A stretch of DNA of 64,000 bases from NCBI RefSeq assembly GCF_018129025.1, contig NZ_JAAEDI010000018.1, positions 1 through 64,000 of the forward strand, written 5' to 3'. Position numbers and translations under genes: made by a program. Numbering within the stretch: the first letter of the stretch is position 1; every line of letters begins with the position of its first letter. Of this stretch, positions 1 to 7,051 are shown piece by piece. Source of the stretch: Neoroseomonas terrae. Lineage in GTDB: Bacteria; Pseudomonadota; Alphaproteobacteria; Acetobacterales; Acetobacteraceae. The notes beneath the pieces are model-generated. The model was not told the origin of the DNA. It saw nothing but the letters and a program-made list of their open reading frames with translations, and ran no database searches.

Positions 1-489
1 CGCCGTGTCGTTGCGCGCCACGGCCTCCCGCCCGCTCGGCACCACGCCGGCCAGGCGCAGCCCCGCATCGATCGTCGCGGCGCGATAGGGGTTGCCCCCC
101 AGCTCATGCACGATGATCGCTTCCACCAGCGGCCGCAGATCCTCGAAGCGGTGCAGGTTCAGCTCGGCTCGCTGATTGCGGTCGATGCGCCGCGCGACGG
201 CGGCGATATAGGCATCGGTGTCGTTCTCGTTGCCCGGCGCCCAGCGCGAGACGATGCCGCGGATGGTCCGCAGCCCGTGCCGGTCCTGGTACGTGGTCAG
301 CAGCACCGCCAGGGCGCGGATGCCGTACTCGTGGGACACGAAGCGCGCGAAGCGCCGCCGGCTGCCGTTCAGCGGTGCCGGTTCCAGCGGCGGATCGGCC
401 AGGCCCTGCCATTTGTTCGCCGGGTTGTGCTCGATGTTGCCGGGGTTGCAGTTGCGATAGCCGCGGCTCTGCTTGGGGTCGGACGTCAC
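1..489 (-). CDS. Phage lysis-associated or virion protein (partial, 3' end off the left edge)
   Basis: The frame is open for 163 codons from a GTG at 489 to the window edge, so the C-terminus is missing. The GTG overlaps the holin stop as GTGA, which implies coupled translation. The N-terminus carries 'RGYRNCNPGNIEHNP', 'KWQGL', 'FVSHEYGIRALAVLL' and 'RTIRGIVSRWAPGNENDT'. This pattern is characteristic of a widespread phage family usually labelled 'structural protein' and found near lysis genes. By position, directly after a holin-like gene, it could be a peptidoglycan-degrading enzyme, but no catalytic residues can be assigned. The family resemblance is strong; the biochemical role is inferred. 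Confidence 0.75.
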   Translation of the reverse strand, partial: MTSDPKQSRGYRNCNPGNIEHNPANKWQGLADPPLEPAPLNGSRRRFARFVSHEYGIRALAVLLTTYQDRHGLRTIRGIVSRWAPGNENDTDAYIAAVARRIDRNQRAELNLHRFEDLRPLVEAIIVHELGGNPYRAATIDAGLRLAGVVPSGREAVARNDTA

Positions 490-848
490 TTCTTCTCTCC
501 CGTGGGCGGCGGCGGCAGCAGGCGATCGACCAGCCGGTCGATCCCGCGCGGGCCGATGTTCGCCAGCAGCGCGGTCAGCACCACGCGGCCGTTCTCGCTG
601 TCGAAGCCCAGCAGGCTGGCGGCGTGCCATCCGATCAGCGCGAAGGCGACGATCAGCGGGACTTCCCAGATGATCAGCGTCAGCACGCTGCGCGTCGTGA
701 TGGGCATGTCCCGCCGCGCTTCCAGGATGAGCAAAGCGCGGCCTGCGAAGGCCGCGCCGAGGGACTTGATGATGGGCGCGGTGTCCGGCCCGAGCAGATC
801 GTTCATGGGGCGGACAGACACCTGCGAAGGATGGGACATCGGCGGCAC
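486..848 (-). CDS. Holin-like phage membrane protein
   Basis: This 120-residue protein has a hydrophobic stretch at about residues 50-80 ('LTLIIWEVPLIVAFALIG') followed by a charged and proline-rich tail (PPPPTGEKK). Small size, membrane segments and a position immediately before a lysis-type gene fit a LydA/holin-type inner-membrane pore former that times lysis. ATG is at 848; internal ATGs at 839 and 803 could also serve. Its TGA overlaps the next GTG. The topology of one or two helices cannot be settled by eye, and the holin call rests mainly on context. Confidence 0.6.
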   Translation of the reverse strand: MPPMSHPSQVSVRPMNDLLGPDTAPIIKSLGAAFAGRALLILEARRDMPITTRSVLTLIIWEVPLIVAFALIGWHAASLLGFDSENGRVVLTALLANIGPRGIDRLVDRLLPPPPTGEKK

Positions 849-887
849 CTCCCTGGGGGCGGCGGGCCGAAGCCCGCCGCCTGCGCC

Positions 888-1172
888 TCAGTCGGTGTCG
901 GTGACGGTGATCGCCGTCTGGTCGGTCACATCGACCGCCGACGCCGACTTGTCCTTCACCACCACCCACGATGCCGTGGACAGCGCGCCGGCGCTGGTGG
1001 CGACGACATAAATCAGGTCGCCGATCTCCAGCATGTGCCGGACCGGGTTGAAGTACCCGGCGACGCGCACGACGGTGATCGCATCCTCGGACTTGTAGGT
1101 GTGCATCTTCGGCGCGGCGCCGGACTTGCTCTCACCGCCGGCCGGCTGGAACCCCTTGATGTCGAATGCCAT
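888..1172 (-). CDS. Conserved small phage protein after the capsid gene (possible head decoration)
   Basis: This 94-residue protein begins 'MAFDIKGFQPAGGESKSG' and continues with 'YKSEDAITVVRVAGYFN' and 'MLEIGDLIYVV'. It is predicted to be rich in beta strands. Proteins with this layout are common directly downstream of podovirus capsid genes, where they are thought to be minor virion or decoration proteins. The gene begins 3 nt after the capsid stop. The function is not demonstrated; the location is the main evidence. Confidence 0.65.
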   Translation of the reverse strand: MAFDIKGFQPAGGESKSGAAPKMHTYKSEDAITVVRVAGYFNPVRHMLEIGDLIYVVATSAGALSTASWVVVKDKSASAVDVTDQTAITVTDTD

Positions 1173-1175
1173 GGC

Positions 1176-2003
1176 TCAGCTCTCCGTGCTCTCGACCTCG
1201 ATCACGCCGAGCGCGTCGATGGTCACCGCCCCGCCGCTGAAGGCCTGGGCGGACAGCCAGGACATCATCTGCGGGATGTAATTGACCTCGAGCCCCGTCT
1301 CGACGGAGATCGCGAGGCCGATCGCGTCCGCGTCGAAGGCGAAGTTGGTGCGCGTGGTGGAGTTCAGCGGCAGGCCGCCTTCGTCCATGTCGGGCACCAT
1401 GATGATGTCGAAGCCGAGGATCGCCGGCAGCTTGCCGTCGGTGATCGCCTTCTTCTCGACATAGTCGGCGCTGGTGAACTTCGCCTCGTTCAGCAGGTTG
1501 CCGTAAGCCTTGGCGGAGATGACCAGCTTGCGCTTGCCCCACGGCACGCTGCGCGCGTTCATCAGGCCGGCCGCGGCTTCGACCTTCGCGAAGGTCATGC
1601 CGGTGCTGCCGTGCACGATGTTCGCCGAGCCGTTTGCCGCGTCCAGCGCGTCGATGACCATCTGGTCCGCGCGCCGCGCGATGGCGCCGCCGATGTTCTC
1701 GGCTAGCACCTGGCGCTCGTCGATGTTGTTCAGCACCTGGTCGAGCTTGTCGGTGTAGTCGGACGCCTGCCAGGGCGAGAGGGTGGCCGTCGCCTCCGCA
1801 TACTGCTGCCCCATCGGGATCAGCGGCGTCTGCGGGATGCGCGGCTTCGCCATGGCGCGCTGCGCACGGCGGAACTTGTGGGTGGACCCGATCACGCCCG
1901 TCCTCACACGGACATGCGGGCGAAGGATGCCCATCGACTGATACGCCGCCTTCACCCGGGCGTCGTAGTCGATTTGGACAATCTGCGAGAGGCCGGTGCT
2001 CAT
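1176..2003 (-). CDS. Phage major capsid protein
   Basis: This 275-residue protein matches the Phage_capsid_2-type major head protein: an N-terminal arm (MSTGLSQIVQIDYDARVKAAYQ), a central alpha/beta region with 'LLNEAKFTSADYVEKKAI', and a C-terminal 'NYIPQMMSWLSAQAFSGG' segment. It should assemble the icosahedral shell around the product of the upstream scaffold gene. A GGAGAG Shine-Dalgarno sequence precedes ATG 2003. Unlike its neighbours it is not coupled to the upstream gene: a non-coding spacer of about 300 bp with an intrinsic terminator lies before it. This suggests its own expression control, as expected for the most abundant virion protein. Confidence 0.8.
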   Translation of the reverse strand: MSTGLSQIVQIDYDARVKAAYQSMGILRPHVRVRTGVIGSTHKFRRAQRAMAKPRIPQTPLIPMGQQYAEATATLSPWQASDYTDKLDQVLNNIDERQVLAENIGGAIARRADQMVIDALDAANGSANIVHGSTGMTFAKVEAAAGLMNARSVPWGKRKLVISAKAYGNLLNEAKFTSADYVEKKAITDGKLPAILGFDIIMVPDMDEGGLPLNSTTRTNFAFDADAIGLAISVETGLEVNYIPQMMSWLSAQAFSGGAVTIDALGVIEVESTES

Positions 2004-2300
2004 GGTGGCCCATCTCTCCGAACAGCGCGTTAGCGACGGTTCGCAGTCCGATAGGCCACGCTTTCCGGGGTCCCCTGGCGGGGATAGGCCCTGGCGCGGG
2101 TCGTATCCGCTTCGCCCTTCGGCGGGCGCCTCTCCCGGGGGCTTCTCCCCGCGTAGCCGGAGCTGGCGGCCGTTCCGGCGGTTCTTCCGAAAAGAGCGGC
2201 GGGCCCGAAGGCCCGCCAGTCAAGGGAGGAAACGTCCAAGAACCGCGTCACTGCGGCAGGGGCAGAATGGCAGCCCCTGCTACGGTCCCAAGCGTTATTT
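2004..2300. other. Non-coding spacer between scaffold and capsid genes
   Basis: This 297-bp stretch has no convincing gene. On the leftward transcript it holds, in order, a hairpin with 8-bp arms (GCAGGGGC and GCCCCTGC, 2256-2280), a UUCG-tetraloop terminator (2198-2217), several G/C-rich palindromic stretches, and the capsid ribosome-binding site. A 73-codon leftward frame at 2030-2251 reads through the terminator and is not credible. The spacer probably acts as a 5' untranslated region and transcription-control segment for the capsid gene. Confidence 0.6.
2198..2217 (-). terminator. Intrinsic terminator with UUCG tetraloop between scaffold and capsid
   Basis: On the minus strand the sequence is GGCGGGCC, loop TTCG, GGCCCGCC, followed by GCTCTTTTC. 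The 8-bp perfect GC stem capped by a C(UUCG)G tetraloop with a downstream T-rich tract is the classical form of a Rho-independent terminator. It would end or attenuate the early and packaging transcript before the capsid gene. Confidence 0.7.
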
Positions 2301-3191
2301 TCAGGCGGCGGGCTTCAGCATGCCGCGACGCTGCAATTCGTTCAGCGCGTTCGTGGCCTTGTCGATCTTCGCCTGATCCTTCGTGGCGTAGCCGTCCTGC
2401 AGCATCTTCTGCGCATCGGCCTGGCTCATCGCATCGGCCGCATAGGCATCGGTCGGGATGGCGGGGTGTCCCTGCGCCTCGCGCATCTTCGCCAGGGCGC
2501 GCACGCCGGCGGCGGTGCCCAGCGCCTTCAGCGCCTGCGCTTCGTCCTTCGTCAGCGCGCCGCTCGCCTCCATGCCGCCGATCCATCCGCCGACGTCGCG
2601 CACCAGCTGCTCGCCGCCCGGACCCAGCAGCGCCAGCTCGGCGCGGCGCTCCGCCATGATGGCGGCACGCTCTGCCTCCGGGTCGGGCGCCGCGCCCTGT
2701 GCCTTCGTCATGGCGGCGAGGTACGGCTTCACCAGCGCCTGCAGCTGCGCCTCGGTGACGTTGTGGGCATGCGCGGCCGTGCGCACCGCGACCCACAGCG
2801 GATCGTCGGCCTTGATCAGATCCGCCGGCATGCCCTCGATGGTGGGCAGCGTGTAGCCCTCGGCCGTCTCGGGCATCTTGCCTTCGCCGCGGCTCACCTG
2901 GCCGCGCAGGTCCTTCCAGCTGCGCGCCATCTGCTCGGTGCGCACCTCGCCCTTTTCGGCGTCCCAGAACTGCTCGGCGACGTAGTCAGGTCGCACCGGC
3001 TTCCCGTCGGTCCCCGTGGGCGGGGCGCCGGTGCCGGCGGCATCGAAGATGCTGGGCGGATCACCGCCGGTCGTCGCGGCTGCGCCGCCGCCGGCGTTCG
3101 GGTCGGCACTGCCGCCGCCGCCGGCGCCGCCATCCTCGGCGGCCATGACAGCGCGGCGCATCAGCGCATAGCGGAACGGGTGCATGGTCAC
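2301..3191 (-). CDS. Putative phage scaffolding protein
   Basis: This 296-residue protein has a low-complexity Gly/Ala/Pro-rich N-terminal third (about residues 18-65), then acidic and Ala/Lys/Gln-rich helical sequence with 'EGYTLPTIEGMPADL' and a C-terminal 'MLQDGYATKDQAKIDKATNA' segment. This is typical of podoviral capsid-assembly scaffolds, and the gene lies directly upstream of the major capsid gene. The start is GTG 3191, overlapping the previous TGA, or the in-frame ATG 3185 two codons later. The scaffold role is assigned from composition and gene order. Confidence 0.7.
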   Translation of the reverse strand: MTMHPFRYALMRRAVMAAEDGGAGGGGSADPNAGGGAAATTGGDPPSIFDAAGTGAPPTGTDGKPVRPDYVAEQFWDAEKGEVRTEQMARSWKDLRGQVSRGEGKMPETAEGYTLPTIEGMPADLIKADDPLWVAVRTAAHAHNVTEAQLQALVKPYLAAMTKAQGAAPDPEAERAAIMAERRAELALLGPGGEQLVRDVGGWIGGMEASGALTKDEAQALKALGTAAGVRALAKMREAQGHPAIPTDAYAADAMSQADAQKMLQDGYATKDQAKIDKATNALNELQRRGMLKPAA

Positions 3192-3478
3192 TCTCCGGTG
3201 TGGGTGGGCTGGTCGGCGGCGTGCAGGTCCTGCGCGATCTCGCGCAGCACGGCGGTGCGGCCCTCGCGGTACGCGACGGCGTCGAAGGTGTCGCCCGGCG
3301 CATAGGACGGGCGGGCATAGGCCTCGGCCAGCATGGCGTTGAGCCAGGCGCGGCCGGCGGGATGGCTCAGTGCGGCATGCACGGCGGCGTGGCGCTGCTG
3401 GCGCGCCTGCTGCGCGCGCTGCGCCTGTTCCGCGCCGCCCGGCGCGGACGGGTCGAAGACGTTGAAGTCGGCGTTCAT
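3188..3478 (-). CDS. Bbp19-like small phage protein
   Basis: This 96-residue protein contains 'HPAGRAWLNAMLAEA' and 'GDTFDAVAYREGRTAVLREI', matching the pattern of the Bbp19 family first named in Bordetella phage BPP-1. That family is found between portal and scaffold genes of podoviruses and its function is unknown. ATG 3478 overlaps the upstream stop as ATGA, so I prefer it to a longer frame starting at 3559. Downstream it overlaps the scaffold start as GTGA. Confidence 0.65.
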   Translation of the reverse strand: MNADFNVFDPSAPGGAEQAQRAQQARQQRHAAVHAALSHPAGRAWLNAMLAEAYARPSYAPGDTFDAVAYREGRTAVLREIAQDLHAADQPTHTGE

Positions 3479-3729
3479 GGCTTCACCGCATTGGCCAGCT
3501 TGTTGAGATCGTGGGGGACGATCCAGATATGGCTGCTCGCGCCATCGGGACTGCGGCACGGCAGATACCGGGGGTTGCCGTGGCCGAAGGCGCGGAGGAA
3601 GCCCGCGACGGCCTTGTCGGCCTTGCCCTGGCAGGCCTCGCAGGCCGGCGCATCACCCTCGGCAATGTGCTCGCAGATGGCAAGGCCGGCATCGATGCGC
3701 GCGCGGGTCAGGGTGACGGGATCGCTCAT
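3475..3729 (-). CDS. Small cysteine-containing phage protein of unknown function
   Basis: This 84-residue protein has an N-terminal cysteine cluster (C19, then 'PACEACQG' near residue 30) and a C-terminal 'SSHIWIVPHDLNKLANA'. The CxxC could bind metal, but no recognised zinc domain is visible. ATGA overlaps link it to both neighbours, which supports its reality and its start. I do not recognise the family. Confidence 0.6.
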   Translation of the reverse strand: MSDPVTLTRARIDAGLAICEHIAEGDAPACEACQGKADKAVAGFLRAFGHGNPRYLPCRSPDGASSHIWIVPHDLNKLANAVKP

Positions 3730-3974
3730 TTGGCCTCCGGCGCTTCTGCGGGTCGATCGCGCGTGAAGGCGACGATGCCGGCTTTGTCATGCGGCTTGGG
3801 CCAGACCTCAGCGAAGCGTTCGCTGAGAAAGACATCATCACGGTCGGCGAGGCTGCCGCCGGAGCCCTCTATGCGACCGAGCCGCGAAGCGGCCAGCTCC
3901 CACGTCTTTGCCTCGAAATCGACAGCATACACCGGGCACAGCGGGTCGTTCTCACGGAGGAAGTACCGGATCAT
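3726..3974 (-). CDS. Small phage protein of unknown function after the portal gene
   Basis: This 82-residue protein starts 'MIRYFLRENDPLCPVYAVDF' and includes 'WELAASRLGRIEGSGG'. ATG 3974 overlaps the portal TGA and its own TGA overlaps the next ATG, so it sits in an unbroken chain of coupled genes. A longer frame running antiparallel into the portal gene is an artefact. Nothing in the sequence assigns a function. Confidence 0.6.
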   Translation of the reverse strand: MIRYFLRENDPLCPVYAVDFEAKTWELAASRLGRIEGSGGSLADRDDVFLSERFAEVWPKPHDKAGIVAFTRDRPAEAPEAK

Positions 3975-5614
3975 GCTGCCTTCTCCCCCCCAACAGCCCG
4001 CGACGCCGCATTCCCCAGCGCACCGGCCAGCTGCGCCACCACGGGGCTGGTCAGCGCCTGCTCCGTCTGCGCCGCCTCGCCCTGCGCCTGGTTCTGCGCC
4101 GCGACGTCCTTCTCGCTCGGGATCAGCACCTGCGGCACGCCGGCGCGGATCGCGATGTACCGGCCCGCGTCGTCCAGCTTGATCGCGCGCTGCAGCAGCT
4201 GCGCCCCCAGCTCGCCCATGCTCGCCATCCCCTGGATCAGCATCATCACCGACTGCACGTCGGCGCGGTCCTGCGCCTGGCTCAGCGGGCTGGTCGCCTG
4301 GATGCGCACCGCCTCGTCCTGCAGGCTTTTCATCAGCCCGGCATAGCGTGGCGCGGCGAAGGTGCCGGCTTCGTCCAGGATGTCGATGATGCGGGCGATC
4401 AGCGGCGTCACCGCATCCGCCTGCAGCCGCCCGAAAGCGCCGGTGTCTGCCTGGAAACGCCGCACCCGCTCGACAACCTCCGTCGCCGTCAGCCCGGCCT
4501 GCACCTCCGGCGGCAGGGGATCGTCGAACAGCATCTGCCGGATGCTGGTCTTCATCTTGTCCTGCATCGCCTCGTTGAGCGTGAAGTTGCCCGGCATCTC
4601 CAGCGCCCGCAGGCTGGGGCCGCGCCCGCCCGTGGCATTGCTGCCGACAGGGATCACGACGCCCGGCGCGATGCGGATGGTGTCGGGGTTCAGCACCCCG
4701 TCGTCGACCGCCGTCCAGACGCCGCCGACGCCGAGCGCCCCCGACTTCAGCGCCAGCTCCATCAGCTTGTTGACGGTGCGGATGTCCGGCAGCGCCTGCA
4801 TCAGCGGCCCGCGCCCGTGGATCTCGCCCGGCGCCTTCGTCCAGCGCGTGATGATCCAGGGGTTGGTGCGGTACTTCCGGTCGACGATGCGCGCCTTTTC
4901 CGCCTTCAGCAGCACCTCGAAGCGATAGATGTCGGCCTTCGCGTCGTAGTAGGTGCACTGCAGCAGCTCGACCTCGTCGTCGGGCTTGTCGTGCAGCAAC
5001 CGCTGGAACTCGGGCGGCAGGCGCTTCGCATCGGCATACTTCCGCTGCACCAAGCGCGCCGGCATCCGCTGCGTGAAGAACACGCCTTCCACACCGCCGA
5101 AGGGCCCCTCATCGAAGGCGACCAGGGCAGACGGGACAGCCTCGAAGCGCAGCAGCGGCCCGCGCGTGCGGCGCTGCCCGAAGCGGCCGTTCTCCACCAG
5201 CAGCGCGCCGACGCCCGCCGCCAGGTCCTGCCCCCATTCCGATATCGCCGCGTCGAAATTCGACTGGTGGATGTGGCGGAACATCAGGTCCGTCGCGGCT
5301 TCGAGGTTCGCCTTCTCGGCCTCGGCGCCTTCTTCCTCGGCGATCTCGGGCGGCAGGGCCAGCTGCGCCCATCGCTGCTGCGGCGGAAACAGCGCCTGCT
5401 GCAGCCGGTTCGCGAAGCGCGGCACCGCCACGACGGCGGTGCTGTCGAAGATCATGACGCTGTTGCGGTCCTGGCCGTAGCCATAGGAAGACCAGGCGTC
5501 GCGCTCCGGCATCGCGTAGGCGTAGCAATCGCGCATCAGCGCGGCGAAGGCCTGGCGCTTCTGGTCGGCGCGCTCGTACCGCTTGATCAGCGCCTCGACA
5601 TCCATCGCGGCCAT
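3971..5614 (-). CDS. Phage portal (head-to-tail connector) protein
   Basis: This 547-residue protein matches the podoviral head-tail connector family (T7 gp8-like). It has an N-terminal 'KRQAFAALMRDCYAYAMPER', 'VPRFANRLQQALFPPQQRW', a central 'WIITRWTKAPGEIHGRGPL' with 'NKLMELALKSGALGVGG', and a C-terminal Gln-rich helical tail. It should form the dodecameric ring at one capsid vertex through which TerL pumps DNA and to which the tail binds. ATG 5614 follows a GGGGGG Shine-Dalgarno sequence embedded in the last codons of the upstream gene. The length fits the family. Confidence 0.87.
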   Translation of the reverse strand: MAAMDVEALIKRYERADQKRQAFAALMRDCYAYAMPERDAWSSYGYGQDRNSVMIFDSTAVVAVPRFANRLQQALFPPQQRWAQLALPPEIAEEEGAEAEKANLEAATDLMFRHIHQSNFDAAISEWGQDLAAGVGALLVENGRFGQRRTRGPLLRFEAVPSALVAFDEGPFGGVEGVFFTQRMPARLVQRKYADAKRLPPEFQRLLHDKPDDEVELLQCTYYDAKADIYRFEVLLKAEKARIVDRKYRTNPWIITRWTKAPGEIHGRGPLMQALPDIRTVNKLMELALKSGALGVGGVWTAVDDGVLNPDTIRIAPGVVIPVGSNATGGRGPSLRALEMPGNFTLNEAMQDKMKTSIRQMLFDDPLPPEVQAGLTATEVVERVRRFQADTGAFGRLQADAVTPLIARIIDILDEAGTFAAPRYAGLMKSLQDEAVRIQATSPLSQAQDRADVQSVMMLIQGMASMGELGAQLLQRAIKLDDAGRYIAIRAGVPQVLIPSEKDVAAQNQAQGEAAQTEQALTSPVVAQLAGALGNAASRAVGGEKAA

Positions 5615-5616
5615 GG

Positions 5617-5835
5617 TCAGCCCCCCAGCTTCGACTTGGTGTCGCCGGCGGTGTCACCCCCCAGCAGGGTCGGCCGGCCGCTGCGCAGCCGCGCCACGAT
5701 GGCGGGATTGGCTCCCGTGGTCTCGACCGCGCGGGACGCATCGGCGTCATTCACCGCCATGCCGAAGGCGGCCATCTCCCGCACGCCGGGCTTGTCGTTG
5801 TCAGCCCTCGGCGGGCTGCGGAACATACCGGACAT
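5617..5835 (-). CDS. Small phage protein with C-terminal GRxxLL...LGG motif (copy 2)
   Basis: This 72-residue protein ends 'GRPTLLGGDTAGDTKSKLGG'. The neighbouring 79-residue protein ends with a related GR-x2-LL ... K-x2-LGG tail, suggesting divergent paralogues or a shared binding tail. It lies between TerL-side genes and the portal. Its final codons CTG GGG GGC TGA also form the ribosome-binding site of the portal gene. Function unknown. Confidence 0.65.
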   Translation of the reverse strand: MSGMFRSPPRADNDKPGVREMAAFGMAVNDADASRAVETTGANPAIVARLRSGRPTLLGGDTAGDTKSKLGG

Positions 5836-5836
5836 C

Positions 5837-6076
5837 TCAGCCCCCCAGCGTCGTCTTGGGGGCGCGGCTGTCGTCCGTCACGCCCACCTCACTGTTCAGC
5901 AGCAGGCTGCGGCCGCCGGCGCGCGCGGCACGGGCGCGGCGGGCCGCGTCCGTCTCGGCCTGCTGGGCGGCCAGGCGTGCCGCCTCGGCATCGGCCAGCT
6001 TCGCCTGGCTCTCCTGCGCCGCGACCGCCGCCGGTGACGGCTGCGGCGTCTTCGGGGAACTGAACACGCCACCCAT
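5837..6076 (-). CDS. Small phage protein with C-terminal GRxxLL...LGG motif (copy 1)
   Basis: This 79-residue protein has an Ala-rich helical middle ('AAVAAQESQAKLADAEAARL', likely coiled coil) and the tail 'GRSLLLNSEVGVTDDSRAP' ending KTTLGG. Similar short proteins with an LGG end occur next to podoviral portal genes. The stop region CTGGGGGGCTGA doubles as the Shine-Dalgarno sequence for the next gene. Function unknown. Confidence 0.65.
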   Translation of the reverse strand: MGGVFSSPKTPQPSPAAVAAQESQAKLADAEAARLAAQQAETDAARRARAARAGGRSLLLNSEVGVTDDSRAPKTTLGG

Positions 6077-6085
6077 GGCGGCCTC

Positions 6086-6577
6086 CTATGCTGCGTCGGA
6101 AAGGGAGAGGGTCGGCACTTCCCAGGCGCCCATGGCCCGCAGGCGATGCGCGAGCTGGCGGGGGAAGATGATCCGGGGGGCGGACAGGCCAAGCACCGCC
6201 TTCACGGCCTCGACGCAGGTCATCGGCGGGCGAAGCAGGGCGACGGGGGGCGCGTCATCCGGGTTCGGCACGCGCACTTTCAGCGCGTGGGTGATGCGGT
6301 TGTGCTGCATGTACCAAAGCACGACCTCATCGACCGGATCGGGCCGGACATCGACGATCATCCGGCTGCCGACATGCTCGATGATGATGGTGGACCAGCC
6401 GACGCCATTGCCGCGCATGGCGATGACGTGGCGATAGCCGGGTGCCAGGAACCGGTACCACCAGGGGCGCGGCATGCTGAAGCCGTCGCCGAACAGCACG
6501 AACCATTCCTGCATGGCGGGCTGCTCGATTGCGCGCCGCCGCTGCGTAGCCCCGATGCTTGGCACCCGGCTGCCCAT
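6086..6577 (-). CDS. Conserved phage protein, possible permuted NlpC/P60-like fold
   Basis: This 163-residue protein contains 'PWWYRFLAPGYRHVIAMRG' near residues 38-56 and 'RPPMTCVEAVKAVLGL' near residues 117-132. A histidine in an RHV context followed much later by a cysteine at the start of a helix resembles the order of catalytic residues in circularly permuted NlpC/P60 (LRAT/YiiX-like) proteins. This is my inference, not a family match. ATG 6577 overlaps the upstream TGA; ATG 6514 (MQEWF) is an alternative start. Confidence 0.6.
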   Translation of the reverse strand: MGSRVPSIGATQRRRAIEQPAMQEWFVLFGDGFSMPRPWWYRFLAPGYRHVIAMRGNGVGWSTIIIEHVGSRMIVDVRPDPVDEVVLWYMQHNRITHALKVRVPNPDDAPPVALLRPPMTCVEAVKAVLGLSAPRIIFPRQLAHRLRAMGAWEVPTLSLSDAA

Positions 6578-7047
6578 CAGGCGACGCGCCGGGTGACGGC
6601 GCCGCCGTTGCGCTGCGCTTCCATCGCGGTCAGCTCCGGCTTCTTGTCGTCGTAGTAGGCCTGGAACTGCCGAAGGATGGCCTCCAGGTGCTGTTCCGGC
6701 GTCTCGCCGTGCATCGCTGCGCGCTGCTGGAGGTAGGCCACATGCCGGCCGGTCAGCAGGACGCAGACAGGCGTCAGCTGTCCGGCCGCCGTGGCCGCGT
6801 CGTCCGCCGAGGCGCCGCCGGCGAGAAACTTCTTCTCGTGCGCCTCGAAAGCCTGCATCGCGGAATCGGCCGCCAGCTCTCCGACCGTCGCCATCGCGAC
6901 GTCTCGCGCCGTCATCAGCGGCTCAGGCTCGCGCCAGGTGTCCGTTGGATGGGCATGCGCCGCCGGCGGCGCCGCCGTCTGCTGCACCAACTCGTCGGCG
7001 CGCCTCGGCTCCTCCGGCGGCTGCTGCGCCGTCAGCTTCGTTTCCAT
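6577..7047 (-). CDS. Phage hypothetical protein downstream of TerL
   Basis: This 156-residue protein has a Pro/Ala/Glu-rich N-terminal third (METKLTAQQPPEEP...) and a helical C-terminal part with 'GRHVAYLQQRAAMHGETPEQ'. The GAGGTAGG sequence that includes the TerL stop provides a good Shine-Dalgarno for ATG 7047, 4 nt after the TAG; upstream in-frame starts would lie inside TerL. I do not recognise the family. Confidence 0.6.
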   Translation of the reverse strand: METKLTAQQPPEEPRRADELVQQTAAPPAAHAHPTDTWREPEPLMTARDVAMATVGELAADSAMQAFEAHEKKFLAGGASADDAATAAGQLTPVCVLLTGRHVAYLQQRAAMHGETPEQHLEAILRQFQAYYDDKKPELTAMEAQRNGGAVTRRVA

Positions 7048-7051
7048 GGTC

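Noticed and set aside
106-1706. Long rightward frames opposite the holin and capsid genes
   Set aside because: They are antisense frames produced by high GC, have Arg/Ala-rich compositions and conflict with recognisable leftward phage genes.
2030-2251. 73-codon leftward frame between scaffold and capsid
   Set aside because: It reads through the UUCG terminator and has no ribosome-binding site or recognisable sequence.
3726-4958. 410-codon leftward frame covering the end of the portal gene
   Set aside because: Only its last 82 codons form a plausible protein; the rest is a shifted frame of the portal gene.
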